Part shown: piece by piece, positions 34,424 through 43,478 of the stretch
Layout: every line of letters begins with the position of its first letter
Position numbering within the stretch: the first letter of the stretch is position 1
NCBI GenBank assembly: GCA_016124845.1
Contig: WGMW01000002.1
Location: 30,601 to 94,600, forward strand
Length of the DNA: 64,000 bases
Source: Flavobacteriales bacterium
Lineage (GTDB): Bacteria; Bacteroidota; Bacteroidia; UBA10329
Direction of reading: 5' to 3'
Program-made: the position numbers and the translations under genes
Notes under the pieces: model-generated
What the model saw: only the letters and a program-made list of their open reading frames with translations
The model's database searches: none
Told to the model about the DNA's origin: nothing

Positions 34424-35797
34424 ATGAGTAAGGAAGGATTCAGCATATCGTTGGTCAATCCACATGCGCCTGGTTTGGATTGGATTCAGAAGATAGGCAT
34501 TGCCGTAGCTTCGCTCGGTCTGCTTTCCATGGTAGTTGGTGCAACTGGCCCGGCAAACCAAGACCCAAGCTTCTACTTCTGGACAGGCGTTTTTGCTTCC
34601 ATTGTTGGTTTTCTGATTTACATCGTACGTACATTTTCAGGTAAAACCGAAAGCGGGAATAACCATCACATCTTCAATTCCAGCCTGATGGCAAGAGGCG
34701 TGGCAGGTTGGGCATTCGGTATTTTCCTCACCGCATTCTACATCCTGCTTTATTGGGGTTCCGATTCGTTCTGGAACAACTCAGGACTGGTCAGCATGTT
34801 CCATCCCGTAAGCGAAGGGCTGTTCGGTTTCTATGCCGACAAATGGTTTCTCTACGGGTTCGTGTACACGATCTCTGTGCTGGTCATGGGCGTTCGCGCC
34901 ATCATAAAATACCGTCATTCCAACTATCAGGTCATCCGCACTTGTTCGGTCATGTTTTTTCAACTCGGTTTCGCATTCCTGATACCGATGTTCCTGAAGG
35001 CCATGAGCCAGCCCGAATACTACTTCAGCTACTTCTGGCCGTTGGATTATGATCTGTTGTGGCCCAATTCGGTGGATGGAATGATGAACGCGGGAACCAT
35101 TGGGCTGTGGATGCTGATCGTTTCGGCCTTGCTTACGTTTGTGGTCACGCCCATTCTCACCTACTTCTTCGGCAAACGCTGGTATTGCAGTTGGGTGTGC
35201 GGTTGTGGGGGCTTGGCAAACACGGCTGGTGATCCGTTTCGCCAACTCTCCGACAAGAGTTTGAAAGCATGGAAGGTCGAGCGTTGGATGATTCATTCCG
35301 TGCTGTTGTTCATCACGCTTCTCACCATTCTTCTTTGGGTGAATTCGTACTTGGAAGGTGGGATTTTCGGTAGTGTTTCTCACGAATTGACGAAAGCCTA
35401 CGCATTCCTCATCGGACAAGCATTTGCAGGTGTGATCGGTGTAGGATTTTATCCATTGCTCGGTACGCGTATCTGGTGCCGTTTCGGTTGTCCGATGGCC
35501 GCCTATCTCGGCTTGCTGCAGAAGTATTTCTCACGTTTCCGAATTACAACCAACGGTGGGCAATGCATCAGTTGCGGCAATTGCAGTACCTACTGCGAAA
35601 TGGGTATTGATGTGAAAAGCTATGCTCAGCGTGGCGAGAATATCGTTCGGGCTTCGTGCGTTGGTTGCGGCATCTGTTCAACGGTCTGTCCAAGAGGTGT
35701 TCTGAACTTGGAAAACGGTCCAACGCACACCGACCGCGAGAACAACAACCCCATCACTTTTGGAAATGAAGGGGTTGGTCTGAGAGGTTTCAATTGA
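34424..35797 (+). CDS. membrane polyferredoxin (NapH/YccM-like, two 4Fe-4S clusters)
   Basis: A 457-residue inner-membrane protein with about eight hydrophobic segments and a cytoplasmic C-terminal ferredoxin domain holding two clusters (CISCGNCSTYC and CVGCGICSTVCPRG). A third Cys-rich motif, WYCSWVCGCGG, and CRFGCP are the membrane-proximal motifs of the NapH/NosR/CcoG-like group. Such proteins move electrons across or along the membrane. With the preceding FAD enzyme it forms a plausible NAD(P)H-to-membrane electron path; the final acceptor is unknown. Confidence 0.9.
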   Translation: MSKEGFSISLVNPHAPGLDWIQKIGIAVASLGLLSMVVGATGPANQDPSFYFWTGVFASIVGFLIYIVRTFSGKTESGNNHHIFNSSLMARGVAGWAFGIFLTAFYILLYWGSDSFWNNSGLVSMFHPVSEGLFGFYADKWFLYGFVYTISVLVMGVRAIIKYRHSNYQVIRTCSVMFFQLGFAFLIPMFLKAMSQPEYYFSYFWPLDYDLLWPNSVDGMMNAGTIGLWMLIVSALLTFVVTPILTYFFGKRWYCSWVCGCGGLANTAGDPFRQLSDKSLKAWKVERWMIHSVLLFITLLTILLWVNSYLEGGIFGSVSHELTKAYAFLIGQAFAGVIGVGFYPLLGTRIWCRFGCPMAAYLGLLQKYFSRFRITTNGGQCISCGNCSTYCEMGIDVKSYAQRGENIVRASCVGCGICSTVCPRGVLNLENGPTHTDRENNNPITFGNEGVGLRGFN

Positions 35798-35806
35798 GGA
35801 TTTTCG

Positions 35807-36208
35807 TCACCATTCCATTCCGCAATTACGACAGTATTTCTTGCGAACGGTGAATGGATAGTTCAACCAGCCAAGCAATGAGAGTTTGGCTTGATACACG
35901 TCATCCGATTCGCATTTAGGACACTCAAACAATATCTTCTCATATTTCTTGCCGTTCACCACAATTTCATCTCCCAAATTGTTGCCAGTATTCTTGGCTT
36001 CAATCTCAGCCACTAACGCACGCGCTCGTTCCTCGTCCTCAATACTCACCTGCAGTTTAATGCCACCAATGGCATTGGAGACCAAAGGATCGACAGCAAC
36101 CGTTTTCTGATCCTTCAGAAAGTACTGGATGCCTTCTGCTTGGAAAGCAGGTTCGTAGATGAGCGTCTCGTGGTCGTAAGAGAAGGTCTTGATGGTCACC
36201 AGATTCAT
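35807..36208 (-). CDS. DUF2007 protein with C-terminal zinc ribbon
   Basis: A 133-residue protein. The first half is a DUF2007 fold (ETLIYEPAFQAEGIQYFLKD, GGIKLQVSIEDEERARALV), often called a putative signal-transducing protein, and the second half is a zinc ribbon (CPKCES ... YCRNCG). Function is not established. It lies one base after the stop of the small transporter gene, so the two are coupled. Confidence 0.85.
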   Translation of the reverse strand: MNLVTIKTFSYDHETLIYEPAFQAEGIQYFLKDQKTVAVDPLVSNAIGGIKLQVSIEDEERARALVAEIEAKNTGNNLGDEIVVNGKKYEKILFECPKCESDDVYQAKLSLLGWLNYPFTVRKKYCRNCGMEW

Positions 36209-36209
36209 A

Positions 36210-36536
36210 TCAAGGAATTGAGATCATGATCACTCCGATGATAATGACAGCACCACCCGCCAGTCGCAGCATCGACACGGGCTCGTTGAACCAATAGATC
36301 GACACCACGTAGAGTCCGACAATGGTCAGCGCGAAGAAAACGGTGCTGGCCACTTGCAATGAAATGAACCGCAACGATTCTGTGAACAGCACCGAGTTGA
36401 TGAGGCCGAATACCAGACCAATGGCCAGGAAACCCCACTTTTTCATGGGAATGGCCTCGTTGATGGCAGAGTATTTAAAACCGATGTTGGTGAGAATGTT
36501 GGCCAGAATGGCACCAGAGATGAGCGCAAGTTTCAT
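36210..36536 (-). CDS. small multidrug-resistance (EmrE/SMR-like) or EamA half-transporter
   Basis: A 108-residue membrane protein with four hydrophobic segments, starting MKLALISGAILANILTNIGF. The fold and length are those of SMR/half-EamA transporters, which work as dimers. The Glu14 of EmrE is not obvious at its expected place in the first helix (SGAILANIL), so a multidrug role should not be assumed. The start at 36536 gives the normal length; upstream codons are charged and untypical. Confidence 0.8.
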   Translation of the reverse strand: MKLALISGAILANILTNIGFKYSAINEAIPMKKWGFLAIGLVFGLINSVLFTESLRFISLQVASTVFFALTIVGLYVVSIYWFNEPVSMLRLAGGAVIIIGVIMISIP

Positions 36537-36614
36537 GGAATTTGAGTTTGATTTGGATAGTTGTTTCGTTGAAAGTACGACTTCAATGATCAATCCATCA
36601 CCTTGCCCAAGAAT

Positions 36615-37400
36615 TCAGTTCGAGTTCAGTCCATTGTAAACCATTTTCATCACTTCATCATCTACTGCATTCAAATACTGAACGCCCGTGTTCCTGTCGA
36701 TGGCGCAGAATTTCAGCCAGAATGCGTTTTCATTTTTTCCCGTTACTGAAAGTTCAAATGGCACTTCGGTGTATTGCTCAATGAACAAGAATTTGCAGTT
36801 GTGATTGATAGCGATAATTGCTTGAATGACTCCATCAAAATCGCTCAATTTCTGGTCGGTAGGCATTTGAAACTGCTTAGTGAATCCCTTTTTCCAGCGC
36901 TTCCGTTTGTCAGATTCATTCAGAACCACCGTAACGAAAACCACAGGTTTCTGAGATTGCATCAGTTCATTCCAACGGACAACACATCTTTTAAAGAATT
37001 CATGATCACCCGCTGAATTGGCAGGATTGCGATGACCGAACAACCATTCGTGATAGTATTGATGACCCGCATCTATTCCGTGAGGAATCAGGAGGCTTCG
37101 ATCCAGCAGTTTTTCAAAATCATCACCGAGCATATCGAGGATGAATTCAGGTGTGGTAAAGATCCAATCGAAAGGGTAGGAGGCACGCTTGTTTCCCGTG
37201 GCTTTCAAGTACCACGAAGCGTTACAGTTCTGTCCCAAGCCGATCTTTTCCCGTTCTTCGATTCCGACCCATTCGCGTAGCTCGTTCTGAATGTCTGAGG
37301 CGCGCTTCAAATAGGTTTCACGTTCTTCAGCAGAACAAGCCACGGACGAATGCGTCAGTTTCAGAATCTCATGTGCTGCCTTGTTCAGAATTGATTTCAT
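36615..37400 (-). CDS. DUF1796 family putative cysteine peptidase
   Basis: A 261-residue protein. The family hallmark GQNCNASWYLKATGNKRASY followed by PFDWIFTTPEF is clear, with the putative nucleophile Cys in the first block; a later His (HGIDAGHQYYHEW) and Asp residues may complete a papain-like site. The substrate is unknown. It is divergent from the SET-domain gene; the 28 bases between starts must hold both promoters or one of them must lie inside the other gene. Confidence 0.8.
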   Translation of the reverse strand: MKSILNKAAHEILKLTHSSVACSAEERETYLKRASDIQNELREWVGIEEREKIGLGQNCNASWYLKATGNKRASYPFDWIFTTPEFILDMLGDDFEKLLDRSLLIPHGIDAGHQYYHEWLFGHRNPANSAGDHEFFKRCVVRWNELMQSQKPVVFVTVVLNESDKRKRWKKGFTKQFQMPTDQKLSDFDGVIQAIIAINHNCKFLFIEQYTEVPFELSVTGKNENAFWLKFCAIDRNTGVQYLNAVDDEVMKMVYNGLNSN

Positions 37401-37428
37401 ATCCTTGCCGCCCGAAGATCAAAGGTAC

Positions 37429-37785
37429 ATGAACGGAAAGGTGGAAATCAAGGAAAGTCCGATTCACGGAAAAGGTGTGTTCGGTACGCGCGATATTGAA
37501 GCAGGTGAAATTCTGACCGTAAGCCACGTAACGCTATTGCATCACGAAGAGCAGTTGCCAGAGGCCATTGCCACACTTGAATTTCCTTGGAATGAGGAAT
37601 TCTATGCACTCTGCTTAAGTGGTGTCGGTAGTTTCTTCAATCACGATAAGAACTTCAATGCCAGGGTTTTAAACCAGGACAAGGAAAACCTGACACAGAC
37701 ATTCTCATCCACCAGAGCCATCGCCAAAGGCGAAGAGATCTTCATCTACTACAATGATGATTTTGAGGGGTTTATTCAACGTTAG
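37429..37785 (+). CDS. SET-domain protein
   Basis: A 118-residue compact SET domain: IHGKGVFGTRDIEAGEIL at the start, GVGSFFNHDKNFNARV for the cofactor-binding NH motif and GEEIFIYYNDDFEG for the C-terminal YxxD-like end. SET proteins are S-adenosylmethionine-dependent lysine methyltransferases; bacterial ones of this minimal size are sporadic and their substrates are unknown. The ATG at 37429 fits the domain edge. Its stop overlaps the converging T9SS gene by four bases. Confidence 0.85.
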   Translation: MNGKVEIKESPIHGKGVFGTRDIEAGEILTVSHVTLLHHEEQLPEAIATLEFPWNEEFYALCLSGVGSFFNHDKNFNARVLNQDKENLTQTFSSTRAIAKGEEIFIYYNDDFEGFIQR

Positions 37786-38669
37786 TTTTTCACAATTCGG
37801 AATGAAGAGCGCTTCCCGTTTTCAAGCGTTACTGTAGCGTGATAAATGCCTGAAATCATCTTTAGTTCCAAATGGATTTGATCGGTGTTTGTTGCGACAA
37901 TGTTCCTTACTTGTTCTCCCAGAATATTTGTAATAGAAACGTTAATGTTAGACTGAACGCTTCCAAGAGAAATGGTCACTTCTTGATTGGTAGGGTTCGG
38001 ATATATTTCTATTGAGACAGAACTGCTCTCCGTATCATTGACTCCGACAAAAATGTAAGGACAAGGGTCGGTACTTTGGGTGGGAAAAACCATTTGGCTG
38101 TTCAAAGTGAAACACTCCAAGCGGTTCTCATAGTTTGAAACGTTTGACCAAGGTTCCATGAAAAGTCCGGTTTCGCAGCCTATCCCTTCAATCCATCGAT
38201 AGGAGTCCACATACACCACACGCCTACTTATTCCACCAATGATCTCCGTTGCTGTTTGTTGAACAGTAAAATCCTGAAGCATAAATTCTTCATCGAAATG
38301 ATTGCCGATATAAACGTTCTGCAAGGTTTGGCCAGTTTGTGCGCCAAAATCGTACAGTAGATATTCCTGAGTAGAGTCAGCAGGTACAAAATACACAGCA
38401 CTGTTCACTTCTCGCAAAGCACCTTTGTAGAGGTATTGACAACGGTAAATTGCAGTATATTGATTCGACTGAATGGTCGTATCCTGACCATCAACGCAAT
38501 AAGTGTCCACATCTGTCAACTGTAGATCGGGAATTGGATTTGGCGGGTTCCAAACGTAGGCGTACTGCGTATTGGTCCAGACCGCATTGCTTGTGGGAAA
38601 CGACACCTGAGCCTGTGCGGGAAGCATTTGGGTAACTGCAAAAAGGATGATCAGCGATAGGATTCTCAT
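37782..38669 (-). CDS. secreted protein with T9SS type A sorting domain
   Basis: A 295-residue protein with a signal peptide (MRILSLIILFAVTQMLPAQA-Q), a beta-rich passenger of about 190 residues (LLYDFGAQTGQTLQNVYIG, MEPWSNVSNYENRLECF) of the kind often found in Bacteroidota surface proteins, and a C-terminal sorting domain (IEIYPNPTNQEVTISLG, ISGIYHATVTLENGKRSSF). The sorting domain is recognised by the type IX machinery and removed or replaced by a lipid anchor. Passenger function is unknown. Confidence 0.87.
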   Translation of the reverse strand: MRILSLIILFAVTQMLPAQAQVSFPTSNAVWTNTQYAYVWNPPNPIPDLQLTDVDTYCVDGQDTTIQSNQYTAIYRCQYLYKGALREVNSAVYFVPADSTQEYLLYDFGAQTGQTLQNVYIGNHFDEEFMLQDFTVQQTATEIIGGISRRVVYVDSYRWIEGIGCETGLFMEPWSNVSNYENRLECFTLNSQMVFPTQSTDPCPYIFVGVNDTESSSVSIEIYPNPTNQEVTISLGSVQSNINVSITNILGEQVRNIVATNTDQIHLELKMISGIYHATVTLENGKRSSFRIVKN

Positions 38670-38752
38670 ACGATAAAGTTATTGGATTCTCATGCGGTAG
38701 CTGCCTCCATGTAACAATTGTTCAGAAAGTTGAAGCCCGCGTAGTTGATTCC

Positions 38753-41269
38753 TTAGAACCGCAAGTAAAAACTCGGCTTTACGATAAAACCAAGCGTGTT
38801 GGAATTGTTGAGCTGCGTCAATCGCCACGTGAAATCGATGCGCGAGATCTTGAGGATGTTCTCGATACCGAAACCGACCTCGGCATACGGATATTGCATG
38901 GCGGCCATGCCATCGGCCAACAGGTATTTGCCGTTGCGATTGTTGTTGGTCAGCGTACCGAAATAGAGTTTACCGATAAGCAGCGAGCGCAGCTTGGCCA
39001 AACGCACACCTGGAATGAGGTTGAACAGCAGCCCGTTGAAATGATGTTCGAGTTGGAGCGAAACGTACTTGTCGCTCACAAATTCCATGTAATTCATAAG
39101 ATTGAATCCATGGTCATCGTTGAAAACCAACGAGTTGCCATTTGGAACATGCAGCAGTTGGTACGGCAGATACCCGTTGATGATGCCGCCTTCGGCAAGA
39201 ATGTTCAGGTAACCTGCCTTGTTGGCGCGCAGCTGATATTCGAGTTTCAGTTTGAAATGCTGGTAATTGAACTCAGAACCGAGAAAATTCTTGATGCCGA
39301 CCGCAGTTTCGAACGAGATCATCGGGTATTTTCGGAAGAAGAAACCGCGGTCAACCTGATCGAACGTGGCTGGCAGTTCATCTTCCCCGAAACCGAAGCG
39401 CAGATTGAATTTGAATCCTCCCGTGGTGTAATTTTCCAATGCAACGGTGTCTGTTCCGCTTCGCATTCGAAAATCCTGTTTCAGTGGAGAATAGCGGTCT
39501 CGGAACAGCGAAATGCGCGTGGAAAGTCCCGTGAACCATTGCCGTTCGAGGTAAGCCGAATAGTTTTCGCGCATGGTGCGCTTCTGCGTTCCGCTGATGC
39601 GCACGAATGAGGTCAGCACATGGTCGAGCGGCAGCATGTTCTGGCTGCGGCCCTGTTGGAAAAGGTCGTTACGGTAACTGAGGCCGAAAACCCAACGCCT
39701 GCGCAATTTTCCGGGGAAAATGAAAGCAGCTTCGCCACCGCCTTTGAAACGCTGGTCACCGATGCCGTAAGCCAAGTATCCGCTCAGGTTCACTTGGTCG
39801 CTAAACGTCTCGTTGGTGCGGAAACCGAACTTCACACGCGAACCTTCATATTGGTTCCAACTGTAGAAAGTGAACACGTTTCCGATGTCGATCTGCCGCA
39901 CGGGGAACCAGCCATCGGCCAGCAGTTTAACGCCTCCGACCAGTGCCTTCCACTTCGGGTCGTGGTTCATGCGGTCGATCATCTTCACCAGGTTCTGCTG
40001 TTCGGTGGTGAACGTGTCCTGCCGCGCCTCATTCCAAAATTGCTCATTGCGCGTGTAAGCACTGTCCTGGATCACCACAGGGTCAATGGTCGAGTAATAA
40101 GCCTCTTCCCGCGGTTCGTTGAGTTTGATATTGCGTATCTCCGTGGTCTTCTTCCCGAAGAAACCTGTCATATCTTTCGCATTCTCGATCACCGTGAAAT
40201 CCCCGATCACGCGACTGCTGGTGAGGAACCATTGCGTGCTATCCACAAACGAATAGTTCTGCCGGATCCAATAATTCCGTACGAAGTTGATGTTGGCCTC
40301 CACACTGAATTCAAGGTCGGTCTGAACCACCGCGTAACTGCTCGTATCGATGTACATATCGCCTGTAAAGGCCACATCGCTTTTGCCCTTTGGTTTGAAG
40401 AAAATGTGATGGCACGGATAACCATCAATGATGTGAATTCCTGAATCAAGTAGAAAATTGTAATTTCTTCTGTAATAGTCATTTATAGGGCTTGGGAAAC
40501 TGCGGTCAAGAATCACCACATAATTCTCGTAGATGTTCGGGTCCACATACATGTCCTGCACAAATTCCATGATCTTGGGTGCTTGGAAGAACTTGAATGT
40601 TCTGCGTCCTTTCACCACTTCTTTCGTGCTTCGCGGTTCCTTGCGGTAGTAATGGTCTTCGCTGCTTTCGGTGAGCAGCATGGGCAGGTAATTGATGCCG
40701 TCTTCAGTGGTGTCGGTGTTCTCCCACATGTAATCGAACGGCCGCAGAAACAGGTTCTTTTTGATGCGTTCCGTGAAGTTGTTCAGGTCGAATTGCACAC
40801 GGTGATAGACCTCGTATTCGTAATAATCGAGCCGTTCGGGAGTGTTGACGGGTTTGTTGGCAATGACCTTCCGAAGAATCTTGAAAGCAGGGTTTTCGCC
40901 AGGGCGAACGTTCACTTCACCCAATTCAATGGAGGTTGGTTCGAGCAGCACATCGATCTCATCTGTTACACCATTTACCACTTGAAGAACTTGCGTTCGA
41001 TAACCGATGACCGAAACCTGCAGCGAATCGAAATTCCGCCTCGTTTCCAGCATAAAGTTGCCCGCAGAGTCGGTCACAGTTCCAACGCTGCTACCTTTGA
41101 AAAGCACATTCGCAAACGGAATCGGTTTTTCCGATACCGCATCAGATACTGAACCGAGAATGATGGTTTTCTGTGCGAATGCGTTGATAGAAAAAATGAA
41201 AAATGTGAACAGAAAAAAGGTGCTTTTGCAGCTTTGCAGAATATGGGCTATGAGTGGCTTCAGGGTCAA
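38753..41269 (-). CDS. DUF5686 outer-membrane protein with N-terminal carboxypeptidase-regulatory domain
   Basis: An 838-residue protein. A TTG at 41269 is the only reasonable start: the frame has a stop 8 codons upstream, and no ATG precedes the signal peptide (ends SINAFAQ). The CarboxypepD_reg-like domain (IILGSVSDAVSEKPIPFANV ... SVIGYRTQ) is followed by a DUF5686 region with the family's opening FKILRKVIANKPVN and a C-terminal barrel. These proteins resemble TonB-dependent receptors but lack plug and TonB box; their cargo is not known. Confidence 0.88.
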   Translation of the reverse strand: MTLKPLIAHILQSCKSTFFLFTFFIFSINAFAQKTIILGSVSDAVSEKPIPFANVLFKGSSVGTVTDSAGNFMLETRRNFDSLQVSVIGYRTQVLQVVNGVTDEIDVLLEPTSIELGEVNVRPGENPAFKILRKVIANKPVNTPERLDYYEYEVYHRVQFDLNNFTERIKKNLFLRPFDYMWENTDTTEDGINYLPMLLTESSEDHYYRKEPRSTKEVVKGRRTFKFFQAPKIMEFVQDMYVDPNIYENYVVILDRSFPSPINDYYRRNYNFLLDSGIHIIDGYPCHHIFFKPKGKSDVAFTGDMYIDTSSYAVVQTDLEFSVEANINFVRNYWIRQNYSFVDSTQWFLTSSRVIGDFTVIENAKDMTGFFGKKTTEIRNIKLNEPREEAYYSTIDPVVIQDSAYTRNEQFWNEARQDTFTTEQQNLVKMIDRMNHDPKWKALVGGVKLLADGWFPVRQIDIGNVFTFYSWNQYEGSRVKFGFRTNETFSDQVNLSGYLAYGIGDQRFKGGGEAAFIFPGKLRRRWVFGLSYRNDLFQQGRSQNMLPLDHVLTSFVRISGTQKRTMRENYSAYLERQWFTGLSTRISLFRDRYSPLKQDFRMRSGTDTVALENYTTGGFKFNLRFGFGEDELPATFDQVDRGFFFRKYPMISFETAVGIKNFLGSEFNYQHFKLKLEYQLRANKAGYLNILAEGGIINGYLPYQLLHVPNGNSLVFNDDHGFNLMNYMEFVSDKYVSLQLEHHFNGLLFNLIPGVRLAKLRSLLIGKLYFGTLTNNNRNGKYLLADGMAAMQYPYAEVGFGIENILKISRIDFTWRLTQLNNSNTLGFIVKPSFYLRF

Positions 41270-41318
41270 TTCTGCATATTTGCCGCCAAGTTAGAAAACC
41301 AGCACGAGAGCACTTCGT

Positions 41319-42431
41319 TTGACCAAGATCATCGGACCTAAAAGCTACTTCGATTTTTCGGCCCCGACCATTATGGGGGCCAACCTTCGTACGTGGTTTC
41401 AGTTCCTGTGGCGCTACGGTAAGCACATCAACTGGAAATTCTACCCCAAGCTGTTCGCCATCACATTCATGATCTGTCTGTATGCGCCTGTCAGATGGTG
41501 GGAGCGTTTGCGGTTCGATCGGAAGATCCGTGAAACGAAGGTGAAATCTCCAGTGTTCATTCTTGGGCATCAGCGTAGCGGAACCACCTATTTGCATTAT
41601 CTGCTTGGGCGCGATCCGCAGTTCGGATACCTGAGCGTGAAGGAGAGCTTCATGCCGTGGATCTACCTCACGGCCAAACGGCATTTGGAGTGGATGCTGG
41701 GGCGTTCGGTGCCGACCAAACGCCCTATGGACGATCTAAGGCTGGGACTCGATCTGCCGACCGAACCCGAATATGCGCTGGGCAATATGACGGTTTCCAC
41801 TATGCTTGCGGGTTACATGCTCCCATCACAACTGAAAAGCGTTTTCCGAAAAACGGTTTTGTTTGAGGACGAGCAGGCGAAAAAAGAATGGATTGCTACG
41901 CTGAAGTATTCGATGCAGAAATTGACCTTGCTGCATGGTGGCAAGCCGATTTTGACCAAAGCTCCCGAAGACCTTGGTCGGGTGAAGGAGATCTTGGAAG
42001 TGTTTCCCGATGCCAAGTTCGTTCATATTTTCCGCGACCCATACCGCGTGTATTTTTCAACCGAAAGGCTTTATGAGATCACATTGCCGTTGGTGGCGTT
42101 GGAATACGTTGCGGATGACGTGGTGAAAGACTTCATCGTCTACGCTTATCGCGAAATGTTCAACCGTTATTTCGAAGCGAAGAAGCTGATCCCGCAAGGA
42201 AACTTGGTTGAGATCAAGTACGAGGATTTCATTGGCAATGAGATGGAAACCCTTCGCGCAGCGTATCAAACGTTGGGATTGGATTTCGAATCAGCGGCTC
42301 CCCACATCAAGAAGGAGGTGAAGAGCTATGAAGGCTACCAGACCAACAAGTATGAGTTTGATCCTCACCGAATGGAGGAGATATATTCGGCTTGGGAAGG
42401 TGTTTTCAAGAAGTTGGGGTACGAGCAGTAA
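41319..42431 (+). CDS. sulfotransferase family protein
   Basis: A 370-residue protein with the PAPS-binding P-loop FILGHQRSGTTYLHYLLG and the 3'-phosphate motif FVHIFRDPYRVYFST, so it probably transfers sulfate from PAPS to a hydroxyl acceptor. The N-terminal region has a short hydrophobic segment (LFAITFMICLYAPVRWW) that may attach it to the membrane. The start is a TTG, with the nearest in-frame ATG 18 codons later. Acceptor unknown; its closeness to lipid-type genes makes a lipid or sugar acceptor possible. Confidence 0.88.
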   Translation: MTKIIGPKSYFDFSAPTIMGANLRTWFQFLWRYGKHINWKFYPKLFAITFMICLYAPVRWWERLRFDRKIRETKVKSPVFILGHQRSGTTYLHYLLGRDPQFGYLSVKESFMPWIYLTAKRHLEWMLGRSVPTKRPMDDLRLGLDLPTEPEYALGNMTVSTMLAGYMLPSQLKSVFRKTVLFEDEQAKKEWIATLKYSMQKLTLLHGGKPILTKAPEDLGRVKEILEVFPDAKFVHIFRDPYRVYFSTERLYEITLPLVALEYVADDVVKDFIVYAYREMFNRYFEAKKLIPQGNLVEIKYEDFIGNEMETLRAAYQTLGLDFESAAPHIKKEVKSYEGYQTNKYEFDPHRMEEIYSAWEGVFKKLGYEQ

Positions 42432-42441
42432 TCGACACAGC

Positions 42442-43365
42442 TTACTGTGGTGTTCCTTTAAAACAGCCAAGGTTGTAAGGGAAATCGTAGGTCCAATGGT
42501 AGTGATACAGATCAAGTGTGTCACCATCCCAAAGGACAGGATGTGTATGGCCGTGGCATTCATCCAGATCGGCTGAGTGGAGCAGTTCGCCATTCTCTCC
42601 GTATGGCCCGTAGATGCCGAAACCATCCAACATGTAGCCCATCAAAGGCGAGTGCCCTGAAGAATGCGGGTGGATATGATCCTGAAGGTCTGGAGCGGGA
42701 AAGTGATAATGATACCTTTCTGTTCCATCGGTATGTCCACCGAATCGGTCCAACATTTCGTGCGCAGCAGCATCATTTCCGAGGGTTGAAGAGCCATGGT
42801 AGATAGCGCTTCCGCTGAGCGAAATTCCTGAGGGTCCGAACGGGACGCAACTCGGTTCCGCAGCCACTTCGGGTATGGCAGGAAGCACATAATTGATTTC
42901 GTGTTCCGAAATGATGTTCGGATTGCCATCGTACTGGTAAGCTGCGCTTCCTGGAGTAATCGGAAAAACACCGGTTAGATGATCGGGCAGGGCATTTCCG
43001 GTAATGATGCGGTTCCCGTTTCCATCAAGCGTTACGTTGAACTCGCTGGCCCACGTCATGTTGCCTTGAACCTGCGGCTTCCGGTCGTAGTCCCAAGTGC
43101 CGTCTGGGTTTGTCCAATCGGAGGCATCGTCATTGCCAGCACCGTTTGACGGCAGCCCACAAAGCCACAATGAAAGAAAATCGGGGTGCGGACTGCCTTG
43201 GTTCCGAATAAGAATATTGGTCGGAGAGACGCCACCGAAAGGAAGATGGGTCAGGTCGGGTTGTTCCAACTCCGAAGGTGGTTCGTTCTCCAAAAGGTCA
43301 TCGGCTTTTTTACAGCCTATTATAGTGGCTAAGTAAACCAAGGTCAACAGGTGTAAAGGTTTCAT
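42442..43365 (-). CDS. YHYH domain lipoprotein
   Basis: A 307-residue lipoprotein (MKPLHLLTLVYLATIIGC, Cys18). The C-terminal YHYH domain is rich in His: RYHYHFPAPDLQDHIHP, DGFGIYGPYGENGELL, ECHGHTHPVLWDGD and DLYHYHWTYDFPYNLGCFKG. The family is named for this motif; metal binding is plausible but its function is not established. It is convergent with the sulfotransferase gene. Confidence 0.9.
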   Translation of the reverse strand: MKPLHLLTLVYLATIIGCKKADDLLENEPPSELEQPDLTHLPFGGVSPTNILIRNQGSPHPDFLSLWLCGLPSNGAGNDDASDWTNPDGTWDYDRKPQVQGNMTWASEFNVTLDGNGNRIITGNALPDHLTGVFPITPGSAAYQYDGNPNIISEHEINYVLPAIPEVAAEPSCVPFGPSGISLSGSAIYHGSSTLGNDAAAHEMLDRFGGHTDGTERYHYHFPAPDLQDHIHPHSSGHSPLMGYMLDGFGIYGPYGENGELLHSADLDECHGHTHPVLWDGDTLDLYHYHWTYDFPYNLGCFKGTPQ

Positions 43366-43478
43366 GATTTCTGATTCTCACATAAAGGAATGAGGAAACG
43401 CGTCAAACTCTTTTACAGGATGAGGTGGAAATTTTGTAAGATTCTAATTTGTGTTGGAAATGATAATAACTGGAGAGG

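Noticed and set aside
36210..36536. Confident EmrE multidrug efflux call
   Set aside because: The essential membrane Glu of EmrE is not evident in the first helix, so only the fold is claimed.
39620..40444. 274-residue open frame on the plus strand
   Set aside because: Antisense to the DUF5686 protein, no recognisable features.
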